Shown here: positions 6,963-13,915 of the stretch, piece by piece
Position numbering within the stretch: the stretch's first letter is position 1
How the letters are laid out: every line of letters begins with the position of its first letter
Assembly: GCA_018711545.1 (NCBI GenBank)
Contig: DVIC01000065.1
Span: 1 to 19,217 of the forward strand
Direction of reading: 5' to 3'
DNA length: 19,217 nt
From: Fimenecus stercoravium
Lineage (GTDB): Bacteria > Bacillota > Clostridia > Oscillospirales > Acutalibacteraceae
Notes under the pieces: generated by a model
Told to the model about the DNA's origin: nothing
What the model saw: the letters and a program-made list of their open reading frames with translations, nothing else
Database searches by the model: none
Translations under genes and position numbers: made by a program

Positions 6963-7835
6963 TCAAAATGATTTATGCTGCCAGATCGCGGTCGCGCCGC
7001 AGGGCAGCACCAGCCCCGTGTTTTTTACGGGCAGCCCGATCTCGTCGCTTTGCACCGAACCGCCGAGCGTCGGGCAAAGCACCGAGCCGAGAATGTATTG
7101 CATAACGGCCGGGGAAAGCCCCGCCGTATAGGCGTTAATAAATACGGCAAGCGGGTCAGGCGAGAGCACCTCACGGCAGAGCTTTACGAAATCATAGACC
7201 TCGTTTTCCAGCTTCCAGACCTCGCCGCCGGGGCCTCTGCCGTAGGAGGGCGGATCCATGATCAGAATATCATATCGATTGCCGCGGCGGATCTCGCGCT
7301 GCACGAACTTGATGCAGTCATCCACGATCCAGCGTACGGACCGGTCGGCAACGCTGCTGCTTTGCGCATTTTCCTTTGCCCAAAGCACCATACCCTTGGA
7401 GGCGTCCACATGCACAACCTCGGCGCCCGCCTGAAGTGCGGAAACGGTCGCCGCGCCCGTGTATGCGAATAAATTAAGCACTTTGACACGGCGTTTGGCA
7501 TTTCGGATCAGCTCTGCGACCAGATCCCAATTTACTGCCTGCTCCGGGAACACGCCCGTGTGCTTAAAGCCCATAGTCTTGACGTTAAAGCGCAGATCGC
7601 GATAGCCGATCTCCCAGCGCGCAGGCACATTGCCGCGCACCTCCCAATGCCCGCCGCCCGTTTTGGAGCGGTGATAGACGGCGTCCGCCTTTTTCCAAAG
7701 CGGGTGCGTTTTCGGCGTCATCCAAATGACCTGCGGGTCGGGACGAATGAGCGTTACACTGCCCCATTTTTCCAGACGCGCACCGTCCGAACAATCCAAA
7801 AGCGTATAATCCTTCCAATGAGACGCGACGCGCAT
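6963..7835 (-). CDS. Class I SAM-dependent methyltransferase, RlmI-like (COG1092 type)
   Basis: Predicted RNA methyltransferase of the Rossmann-fold class I type; the target base is unknown. The 290-residue protein has SAM-binding motif I VLNLFAYTGAAT at 119-130, the acidic D144 of motif II (VDAS), D172-D173 before motif III, and motif IV DPPSYGRG at 194-201. The N-terminal 110 residues are beta-rich, with the YTLLDCSDGARLEKWG and RPDPQ segments shared by short RlmI relatives. There is no room for the full PUA domain of Escherichia coli RlmI. The ATG at 7835 shares one base with the glmM stop (TAATG), with GAAAGG eight bases upstream, so translation is coupled to glmM. RlmI/RlmK-like 23S rRNA cytosine methylation is the family expectation, not something seen here. 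Confidence 0.82.
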   Translation of the reverse strand: MRVASHWKDYTLLDCSDGARLEKWGSVTLIRPDPQVIWMTPKTHPLWKKADAVYHRSKTGGGHWEVRGNVPARWEIGYRDLRFNVKTMGFKHTGVFPEQAVNWDLVAELIRNAKRRVKVLNLFAYTGAATVSALQAGAEVVHVDASKGMVLWAKENAQSSSVADRSVRWIVDDCIKFVQREIRRGNRYDILIMDPPSYGRGPGGEVWKLENEVYDFVKLCREVLSPDPLAVFINAYTAGLSPAVMQYILGSVLCPTLGGSVQSDEIGLPVKNTGLVLPCGATAIWQHKSF

Positions 7836-9184
7836 TATACCAACCTTTCACGCACGACCTCGGCGATGCTTTCGCCGAGTGTACGGATCTTTTCCTCATC
7901 CTCGCCCTCAAGCATCACGCGCACAAGCGGTTCCGTTCCCGAAGCACGCACAAGCACGCGGCCTGTGTCGCCGAGCTCCGCTTCGGCGCTTTGAATGGCG
8001 GTTTGGATCTCCTTGTCTTCGGGGAAGCGCACGCGCCCGTAGTTCGACACACGGACATTATACAGCACCTGCGGGTACACGCGCATTTCGTCCGCCAGCG
8101 CTTTGAGCGTTTTGCCCGACTCTTTGAGCACAGTTAAAAGCTGGATCGCCGAAAGCTGCCCGTCACCCGTGGTGGCATAGTCTAAAAAGATGATATGACC
8201 GGACTGCTCGCCGCCGATAGAATAGCCGTTTTCGAGCATATTTTCAAGCACGTAACGGTCGCCGACCTTGGTGCGCTCGCACAAAATATCGTTCTGCTCG
8301 CAGAATTTAAAGAAGCCCATATTGCTCATCACCGTCACCACGGCGGTGTTCTTTTTGAGCGTCCCCTGCTGCTTCATGTGCTTGGCGCAGACTGCGATAG
8401 CGCGGTCGCCGTCCACCTCTTCGCCGAGGTGGTTGACGGCAAGCATGCGGTCGGCGTCGCCGTCAAAGGCAAAGCCGAGATCACAGCCGTTTTCCAGCAC
8501 GCACTTTTGCAGTGCGCCGAGGTGTGTCGAGCCGCAGTCAAGATTGATATTCACGCCGTCGGGCTTGTCATGGATCACGACGCATTCCGCGCCGAGCGAC
8601 TCAAACACCCGCCGCGCCGAGACGCTTGCCGAGCCGTTGGCACAGTCCAGCGCGATCTTCATCCCGTCGCAGCGCGCATCGGTCGTGGAAAGCAGGTGCG
8701 CGATATAGTCCGACACGGCGTTTTCCGCGCGCGAGACCCTGCCGACCTCGCCGCCGATGGGTGCAGGCGGCGTTTTGATCTCGTCGAGAATAATGGCTTC
8801 AATCTCGTTTTCCAGTGCATCGGGCAGCTTGTAGCCCGTGGACTGGAATATTTTGATGCCGTTGTATTCACACGGGTTATGCGACGCGGAGATCATCACG
8901 CCCGCATCGTATTGATACGCGGTCACAAGATATGCCACGGCGGGCGTAGGCACCACACCCAAAAGGCAGACATCCGCACCGACGGAGCAAAAGCCCGCCG
9001 TCAGCGCCGCTTCGAGCATTTCGCCGGAAGCGCGGGTATCCATGCCGATGAGCACACGCGGGCGGTGCGCCAGATTCTCCGTCAGCACCATAGCTGCCGC
9101 CCGCCCGATCTGCATGGCGAGCTCGCAGGTGATCTCTGTATTGGCTACGCCGCGCGCGCCGTCTGTTCCGAACAGTCTTCCCAT
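7835..9184 (-). CDS. glmM: Phosphoglucosamine mutase
   Basis: Interconverts glucosamine-6-phosphate and glucosamine-1-phosphate, feeding UDP-N-acetylglucosamine and so peptidoglycan synthesis. The 449-residue protein begins with the GlmM-typical MGRLFGTDGARG. It has the phosphoserine loop SASHNP (active S101), the magnesium loop DGDADR at 241-246, the sugar-binding GGEQSGH and the phosphate-binding RASGTEPLVRVM near the C-terminus. The ATG at 9184 has a perfect AGGAGG six bases upstream, the best ribosome binding site in the train. It follows ruvB by 19 bases and overlaps the methyltransferase by one. Confidence 0.97.
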   Translation of the reverse strand: MGRLFGTDGARGVANTEITCELAMQIGRAAAMVLTENLAHRPRVLIGMDTRASGEMLEAALTAGFCSVGADVCLLGVVPTPAVAYLVTAYQYDAGVMISASHNPCEYNGIKIFQSTGYKLPDALENEIEAIILDEIKTPPAPIGGEVGRVSRAENAVSDYIAHLLSTTDARCDGMKIALDCANGSASVSARRVFESLGAECVVIHDKPDGVNINLDCGSTHLGALQKCVLENGCDLGFAFDGDADRMLAVNHLGEEVDGDRAIAVCAKHMKQQGTLKKNTAVVTVMSNMGFFKFCEQNDILCERTKVGDRYVLENMLENGYSIGGEQSGHIIFLDYATTGDGQLSAIQLLTVLKESGKTLKALADEMRVYPQVLYNVRVSNYGRVRFPEDKEIQTAIQSAEAELGDTGRVLVRASGTEPLVRVMLEGEDEEKIRTLGESIAEVVRERLV

Positions 9185-9203
9185 GTTTCTCCTCCTGTTT
9201 TGC

Positions 9204-10232
9204 TTACAGATCCAGCTTTTGCTGGCCGGGCATGTCGATCCCTAAATGCTTATAGGCAAGCGCCGTTACGACCCGCCCGCGCGGGGTCTTGGAAAGGAAG
9301 CCGATCTGCATCAGATACGGCTCATAAACATCCTCAATCGTGACCGCCTCCTCGCCGATGGTGGCGGCGATGGTCTCAAGCCCCACGGGGCCGCCGTTGT
9401 AGTTACGAATCATGGCGGTCAGGAGCATACGGTCGATATTATCAAGGCCGAGCGCGTCGATCTCCATGCGCGAAAGCGCGATCTGCGCAGTCTCCTCCGT
9501 GATCACGCCGTTGCCCATGACCTCGGCAAAATCGCGCGCCCGTTTTAACAGGCGGTTCGCGATGCGGGGCGTACCCCTTGCGCGCGAAGCGATCTCCAGC
9601 GCGCCCTTATCATCCACGGCGATCCCCAAGATACCCGCGCTGCGGCGGACGATTTGGGAAAGCTCTTCTTTAGAATACATTTCGAGCCTTGCGATCACCC
9701 CGAAGCGGTCGCGCAAGGGTGCTGTCAGCTGCCCGGCGCGGGTGGTGGCGCCCACCAGCGTAAAACGCGGCAAATCGAGCCGAATAGAACGCGCGGACGG
9801 TCCTTTGCCGATGATGATGTCGAGGGCGTTATCCTCCATGGCAGGGTACAGAACTTCCTCTACACTGCGCGACAGGCGGTGGATCTCGTCGATAAACAGC
9901 ACGTCGCCGTCCGAAAGGTTGGTAAGCAAAGCGGCAAGGTCGCCGGGCTTTTCGATCGCGGGGCCGGAGGTGATGCGGATCTGCACATTCATCTCGTTGG
10001 CAATAATGCCTGCAAGCGTCGTTTTGCCCAAGCCCGGCGGGCCGTAGAGCAGCACATGGTCGAGCTGCTCGCCGCGCGCTTTGGCGGCCTCGATGTAAAT
10101 TTTTAAATTTTCCTTGACCTTTTCCTGCCCGATGTAGTCGTGTAGCGTTTTAGGGCGCAGAGAGAGTTCCAGCGCCTCATCCGCCGCGTTGAAATCAGGG
10201 GAAACGATACGGTTTTCGTTATCAAAATCCAT
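9204..10232 (-). CDS. ruvB: Holliday junction branch migration DNA helicase RuvB
   Basis: AAA+ motor that drives branch migration at Holliday junctions together with RuvA. The 342-residue protein has the RuvB N-terminus (SLRPKTLHDYIGQ), Walker A GPPGLGKT at 64-71, Walker B VLFIDE at 111-116, sensor segment LVGATTRAG, and the C-terminal winged helix ending in KTPRGRVVTALAYKHLG. Length and motifs are normal. The ATG at 10232 is 3 bases after the ruvA stop. Gene order ruvC-ruvA-ruvB places the whole resolvasome in one message. Confidence 0.98.
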   Translation of the reverse strand: MDFDNENRIVSPDFNAADEALELSLRPKTLHDYIGQEKVKENLKIYIEAAKARGEQLDHVLLYGPPGLGKTTLAGIIANEMNVQIRITSGPAIEKPGDLAALLTNLSDGDVLFIDEIHRLSRSVEEVLYPAMEDNALDIIIGKGPSARSIRLDLPRFTLVGATTRAGQLTAPLRDRFGVIARLEMYSKEELSQIVRRSAGILGIAVDDKGALEIASRARGTPRIANRLLKRARDFAEVMGNGVITEETAQIALSRMEIDALGLDNIDRMLLTAMIRNYNGGPVGLETIAATIGEEAVTIEDVYEPYLMQIGFLSKTPRGRVVTALAYKHLGIDMPGQQKLDL

Positions 10233-10235
10233 GGC

Positions 10236-10844
10236 TTATACCTGCCTTGCAAGCGTTTTGAGCGCCTGCCGAATCATGTCTTCAACCGAAAGCGAAGCAT
10301 CCAGCTTTGCGACCGCTGCCGCCGCCTCGCTTTGCGAATAGCCGAGCATCGTCAGCGCGCTGACCGCTTCGGCGGCGCTGCCCTCGGCTGCGGCGATACC
10401 TGCCGCCTCGATCTCCGGTGTGACGGCGGAAAGCTCCAGCCCTTTTGCGAGCTTGTCCTTAAGCTCAAGCACTACGCGCTGCGCGAGCTTCGGCCCGACG
10501 CCGGGTGCGCGTGTGATCGCTTTGCTGTCGCCCGTCGCAAGGCAAAGCGCCAATTTATCGGGCGTCAGTTCCGATAAAATCGCCAGCGCCGCCTTGGGTC
10601 CTACGCCTGAAACGCCGATGAGCAGCTTAAAGCATTCCAATTCCTGTTCGTCTGCAAAGCCGAACAGGTCAAGCGCATCCTCACGGACGTTGAGGTAGGT
10701 GTAAAGCGTCGCCGTGCTCCCCTTTTCACCGATGCGTTTGAGCGTGGTAAGCGTTGTACTGCACCGAAACGCTACGCCGCCCGTTTCGATCGCAACGCTT
10801 TGTGTGTCGATATATACAATTTTGCCCGTGATCGAATAAAACAT
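10236..10844 (-). CDS. ruvA: Holliday junction branch migration protein RuvA
   Basis: Tetrameric junction-binding protein that loads RuvB. The 202-residue protein has the N-terminal OB-fold (MFYSITGKIVYID), two helix-hairpin-helix motifs (GVSGVGPKAALAIL and APGVGPKLAQRVVLEL), an alanine-rich flexible linker (about 145-160) and the C-terminal RuvB-binding three-helix domain (ALTMLGYSQSEAAAAV). The ATG at 10844 is 2 bases after the ruvC stop, with GGAG eleven bases upstream, consistent with coupling to ruvC. Confidence 0.97.
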   Translation of the reverse strand: MFYSITGKIVYIDTQSVAIETGGVAFRCSTTLTTLKRIGEKGSTATLYTYLNVREDALDLFGFADEQELECFKLLIGVSGVGPKAALAILSELTPDKLALCLATGDSKAITRAPGVGPKLAQRVVLELKDKLAKGLELSAVTPEIEAAGIAAAEGSAAEAVSALTMLGYSQSEAAAAVAKLDASLSVEDMIRQALKTLARQV

Positions 10845-10846
10845 CC

Positions 10847-11353
10847 TTATTTTCTCTCCATCTGCTTGAGCCTGCCCATCAGCGAGCCGCTGGCGTGCCC
10901 GTGGCAGATCGCCATGGCGAGCGCGTCGGCGGTATCATCCGGTTTTGGGATCTTTGCAAGATGCAGTATAATTCGCGTCATCTCCTGCACCTGCTTTTTT
11001 TCCGCCCTGCCGTAGCCGACAACGCTTTGCTTGACCTGCAGGGGCGTATATTCAAAGATCTCCACGCCGTTTTGCTGGGCCGCGAGCACCGTGACCCCGC
11101 GCGCTTGTGCGACGTCGATCACGGTTTTGGCATTGGTGTTGTAAAACAGCTTTTCGATCGACATCGCCTGCGGACGAAAGCGTGTCATCAACGCACAAAG
11201 GTCGCAGTAAATCTTTTCGAGCCGTTCGGGGAACGGCGTGTGCGCCTCGGTCGTGATCGCACCGTAATCGAGCACGGTAAAGCGATTGTTCCGATATTCC
11301 AGCACGCCGTATCCGACGATCGCATAGCCCGGGTCGATCCCCAATATCACCAT
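10847..11353 (-). CDS. ruvC: Crossover junction endodeoxyribonuclease RuvC
   Basis: Dimeric resolvase that cuts Holliday junctions. The 168-residue protein has an RNase H-like fold with the catalytic acids in place: D7 (GIDPG), E67 (SIEKLF), D140 and D143 (KPDDTADALA). I chose the ATG at 11353, which has AAGGA seven bases upstream. The open frame extends another 63 bases without a ribosome binding site and through the promoter. First gene of the ruvCAB-glmM train. I searched the upstream region for a Firmicute LexA box (GAAC-N4-GTTC) and saw none, so DNA-damage control is not evident. Confidence 0.96.
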   Translation of the reverse strand: MVILGIDPGYAIVGYGVLEYRNNRFTVLDYGAITTEAHTPFPERLEKIYCDLCALMTRFRPQAMSIEKLFYNTNAKTVIDVAQARGVTVLAAQQNGVEIFEYTPLQVKQSVVGYGRAEKKQVQEMTRIILHLAKIPKPDDTADALAMAICHGHASGSLMGRLKQMERK

Positions 11354-11387
11354 TTGTGTGTCCTTCTTTGAAAGCCATATTTGAATA

Positions 11388-11416
11388 ATTTTACCACAAA
11401 GAGTAACAAATAGCAA
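11388..11416 (-). promoter_or_regulatory. sigma-A type promoter of the ruvC train
   Basis: On the minus strand: TTGCTA (11411-11416), 17-base spacer, TAAAAT (11388-11393), with TGG as an extended -10. The predicted start is near 11381, giving a leader of about 28 bases that carries the ruvC ribosome binding site. A perfect 10-base palindrome TGAATATTCA lies 12 bases further upstream at 11429-11438. Confidence 0.7.
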
Positions 11417-11478
11417 GTAAACAGTGTGTGAATATTCATGCTCACAGTAAGGCTGCTCGCGGCTTTACACAGCTATAC

Positions 11479-12180
11479 CTACTTGGTCTTTCCGTGCTGT
11501 TCGAACCGTGCGCGCAGTGCGGCGAGGGTGCGCTTTTCGATGCGCGACACATACGAGCGGGAAATATGCAGGCGTTCGGCGACCTCGCGCTGTGTTTCAG
11601 GCGCATTTCCGCTAAGACCGTAACGGCGGATGATGATCTCGCGTTCGCGCTCGTCGCGGATCTCGCGAACATAGCGGCGAAGCTGCTCGGTCTTGATCTT
11701 GCGGTCGAGGTCATCGGCGATGGTGTCGTCGGTATAGAGGATCTCGGAAAGTGTCAGCGGATTGCCCTCGGGGTCGGTATCGATAGGATCGCTCATGGAG
11801 ACATCCTGTGCGCTTTTGCGGCGGGAGCGGAAATACATGAGGATCTCATTTTCAATGCAGCGTGCGGCATATGTAGCAAGGCGAGTGCCTTTTTTGCCGT
11901 CAAAGGACTGAATGGCCTTGATCAGCCCGATGGTGCCGATCGAGATCAGGTCATCCTGATCGGAATACGAGGCATAATACTTTTTGATGATGTGCGCGAC
12001 TAAGCGCAGGTTATGCTCAATAAGCCGATCCCGCGCCGCAGTGTCACCTGCCCAAAACTGCTCGAGCGCCTCACGTTCCGCCTTTGCGGACAGAGGCTTC
12101 GGGAAGGAGCTCGCCCCCTCGATATGTAAGATCAGATACAGCATATTGGCGCTGATGGCGGACAGCAGTTCTAAAAACAC
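11479..12180 (-). CDS. sigK: RNA polymerase sporulation sigma factor SigK
   Basis: Late mother-cell sigma factor that directs spore coat genes. The 233-residue protein has the SigK-specific N-terminal FPKPLS segment (26-31), sigma region 2 (about 55-118, with IEHNLRLVAHIIKKY, DLISIGTIGLIKAI and LATYAARCIENEILM), and region 4 with TQREVAERLHISRSYVSRIEKR as its helix-turn-helix (about 196-217). The first 20 residues are hydrophobic and resemble the pro-sequence of Bacillus pro-SigK, suggesting membrane tethering and proteolytic activation. The start is GTG at 12180: GGGGAG lies eight bases upstream, and the in-frame codons upstream lack a ribosome binding site. The gene is continuous, with no skin-type insertion. 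SigE shares region 2 motifs, but the N-terminus and the DPIDTDPEGN segment fit SigK. Confidence 0.92.
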   Translation of the reverse strand: MFLELLSAISANMLYLILHIEGASSFPKPLSAKAEREALEQFWAGDTAARDRLIEHNLRLVAHIIKKYYASYSDQDDLISIGTIGLIKAIQSFDGKKGTRLATYAARCIENEILMYFRSRRKSAQDVSMSDPIDTDPEGNPLTLSEILYTDDTIADDLDRKIKTEQLRRYVREIRDEREREIIIRRYGLSGNAPETQREVAERLHISRSYVSRIEKRTLAALRARFEQHGKTK

Positions 12181-12210
12181 GGCATAATCTCCCCTTTTAC
12201 CCTTTGCTTC

Positions 12211-12218
12211 ACTATATG
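12211..12218 (-). promoter_or_regulatory. possible -10 element of sigK (CATATAGT)
   Basis: CATATAGT on the minus strand resembles the CATA-type -10 of the mother-cell sigma factors SigE/SigK and also contains TATAGT, a fair SigA -10. It would start RNA near 12204, 24 bases before the GTG. No convincing -35 of either type is at the right distance, so the assignment rests on position and one element. Confidence 0.35.
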
Positions 12219-12250
12219 AGATCTTGATTTGCCGCTTGCAAGTCCGCCGG

Positions 12251-12285
12251 AAAATTAAACCGCAGACGGCAAATGCCGTCCGCGG
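12251..12285 (-). terminator. Rho-independent terminator of the GH25 gene
   Basis: Minus-strand RNA folds an 11-base-pair stem (12285-12275 with 12270-12260), one G-U wobble, loop AUUU, followed by the U-rich run UUUAAUUUU. On the plus strand the wobble becomes an A-C mismatch and there is no T run, so it works in the minus direction. It separates the GH25 gene from sigK. Confidence 0.88.
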
Positions 12286-12326
12286 TATCATCCGATTAGA
12301 TTTTGCAAAAGAGAGCTTGCACACCG

Positions 12327-13835
12327 TTATGCGTGGGTGCGGAAAGCCAATGCCTGCGCCTGTGTTTGCGCGGGTGCGGTCGCAGCCGGCGCCGTGCTTT
12401 GCGCGCGGGCATTGTCCAGCGCCTTTTGCAGCGCCGCACGCACCCCGGCAGAAGGCAGAGACGCGATACCGGAGGAGACCGTATTATACAACGTTTCGCT
12501 TGGGTCTGCAATGTAGCGCGCAAGGTTCTGCTCCGCCGCAAGATACGTGCGAAGCCCCGCGCTGTCGGTCAAAACCGTTTCGCTGCCTACGGACTGCATA
12601 TCCGTTTTTGCGGCGTAGTCGTAAAGCCCGATGTTCAAGTCCGTATAACCCGAAATGCCGTCTACCCTGCCGCTGTCGGAATACTGCCACGCGCCGTAGC
12701 TGTATTTGAAATCCGTCTCTTTGGAGGTGTAATGCGCCACCCAGATCGCGTAATCTTGCAGGCGGCTGAATTGCAGCTCATCATAGAAAAAGGTCTTGGA
12801 CGCATACACGCCCGCCGTATAGCCCTCGTTTTCCACCGCTTCGCAGAACGCGACGGCAAGATCGGTGCGCTTGGAACGGCTCAAGGTATCGGCACGCCCT
12901 GTGTGGCTGCTCGTAGCGAACTCCGTATCAAAATAAATCGGATAGGTGATGTTGTATTCCCGCGCCATATTGACGCACACGCCCGCTTCTTCGAGCGCCT
13001 CGTCCACGTTGATCGCCTGACTGAAAAAATATAAGCCGACGTCAAGCCCCGCCGCAAGCGCGCCGCGGATATTCTGCTCAACATTTTTATCCTGCATCAC
13101 GGGCTTGACGGGGTCGGACGTGCCGTAGCCGCGAAAGCCCACGCGGATGATCGCATAATCCACGCCAGAGGCCTTGACCTTATCCCAGTCGATATTGCCG
13201 TTCCACTGGGATACATCGATCCCCATCCGTGAAGCCTTGGCACCGTAAGCGTTGAAACGGATGTTGCGCCCGTCGAGCTTGAGAATGCCGCTGAAAGGCG
13301 TATGGTTCGCATTCAAATAAAACGGCGTGCCCGCAAGGGTCGTAAGTCCCGTTACGCGTGAGACATCCGCATACACATAATCCGTATACATAGATGCATG
13401 CACATCCGCCGTACCGCCGCTTTGTGAGGCATTCCCCTGCTCAATGGTATCCCCGCCGCCGCTGCTGCCGCCCGAAAACGCACTGTCCGGCACCTTTTCG
13501 CCGCCCGCGTCCTCATCCTTTTCGCGGTCACCTGTTGCGACCTGCACGACAACGTTCGTATTCGCCTTATAATTCGAAGTCGGGCTCGTCTCGGTCTCCG
13601 TTTCGGTCAAGGGCGCGGTCGTCTGCGCAGGCAGTGTGGTCAGCGGCTCGGTTTGGGGCTGCGAAAGCTCCGTTGTCGGTGCGAGATCCACCGGTTCGGC
13701 TGCCGTCTCGCGGAACATCTGCGGTGCAAAAGAGGTCGTAAACATTGCAAGCACCAGAGAAAGCGCGAACATGCCCGTAATGCGCAGTGCATAGAAAATT
13801 CGCTTCCGATTCAGTTTTTGAAGCCATCGAAGCAA
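12327..13835 (-). CDS. GH25 lysozyme-like cell wall hydrolase, N-terminally membrane-anchored
   Basis: Predicted muramidase acting on peptidoglycan outside the membrane. The 502-residue protein has a basic N-terminus and one hydrophobic helix (about 16-36). A T/S/E/P/Q-rich low-complexity spacer follows (about 45-90), then a G/S-rich spacer (about 111-142), a small unassigned segment (about 145-200) and the GH25 domain (about 203-408). GH25 residues seen: D207 in GIDVSQWNG, the D303-x-E305 pair in YPIYFDTEFA, WQYS at 383-386 and GYTDLN with D399. An alanine/glutamine-rich tail ends the protein. The start is TTG at 13835, with AGGAAAGG ten bases upstream and a promoter at matching distance; the next in-frame ATG (residue 22) would cut into the membrane helix. 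It is a separate transcription unit beside sigK; a role in spore or wall remodelling is only suggested by that position. Confidence 0.88.
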   Translation of the reverse strand: MLRWLQKLNRKRIFYALRITGMFALSLVLAMFTTSFAPQMFRETAAEPVDLAPTTELSQPQTEPLTTLPAQTTAPLTETETETSPTSNYKANTNVVVQVATGDREKDEDAGGEKVPDSAFSGGSSGGGDTIEQGNASQSGGTADVHASMYTDYVYADVSRVTGLTTLAGTPFYLNANHTPFSGILKLDGRNIRFNAYGAKASRMGIDVSQWNGNIDWDKVKASGVDYAIIRVGFRGYGTSDPVKPVMQDKNVEQNIRGALAAGLDVGLYFFSQAINVDEALEEAGVCVNMAREYNITYPIYFDTEFATSSHTGRADTLSRSKRTDLAVAFCEAVENEGYTAGVYASKTFFYDELQFSRLQDYAIWVAHYTSKETDFKYSYGAWQYSDSGRVDGISGYTDLNIGLYDYAAKTDMQSVGSETVLTDSAGLRTYLAAEQNLARYIADPSETLYNTVSSGIASLPSAGVRAALQKALDNARAQSTAPAATAPAQTQAQALAFRTHA

Positions 13836-13867
13836 ATCGATCGCGCCTTTCCTGTCATTTCAACGCT

Positions 13868-13896
13868 ATATTAACACAGATCGACCGAAAAAACAA
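13868..13896 (-). promoter_or_regulatory. probable sigma-A type promoter of the GH25 gene
   Basis: On the minus strand: TTGTTT (13891-13896), 17-base spacer, TAATAT (13868-13873). Matches are modest (three and four of six), but the predicted start near 13861 leaves a 25-base leader that contains the AGGAAAGG ribosome binding site of the TTG start. Confidence 0.5.
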
Positions 13897-13914
13897 ACCA
13901 CAAATTTTGGCGGT
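13887..13914 (-). terminator. weak Rho-independent terminator after the HAD gene
   Basis: Directly after the HAD stop, minus-strand RNA has a short stem ACCGC/GUGGU (13914-13910 with 13901-13897, one G-U pair) with an 8-base loop, then a run of nine pyrimidine-rich bases including six U in a row. The T run overlaps the -35 of the GH25 promoter. The stem is short, so termination may be partial. Confidence 0.45.
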
Positions 13915-13915
13915 C

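Noticed and set aside
8195..9343. Plus-strand open frame of 382 codons
   Set aside because: It is antisense to glmM, whose motifs are complete; the composition is typical of a reverse-frame shadow.
11052..11378. Minus-strand 108-codon frame starting upstream of ruvC
   Set aside because: It overlaps ruvC out of frame, lacks a ribosome binding site and shows no protein-like features, while ruvC has all catalytic residues.
11354..11478. LexA (SOS) box or CRP-like site controlling ruvCAB
   Set aside because: No GAAC-N4-GTTC site is present; a TGTGA...TCACA pair around 11425-11445 has a 10-base gap, not the 6 expected of a CRP site, and CRP is not expected in this lineage.
11479..12180. skin-type prophage insertion in sigK
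   Set aside because: The reading frame is continuous through regions 2 to 4, with no recombinase or attachment repeat nearby.
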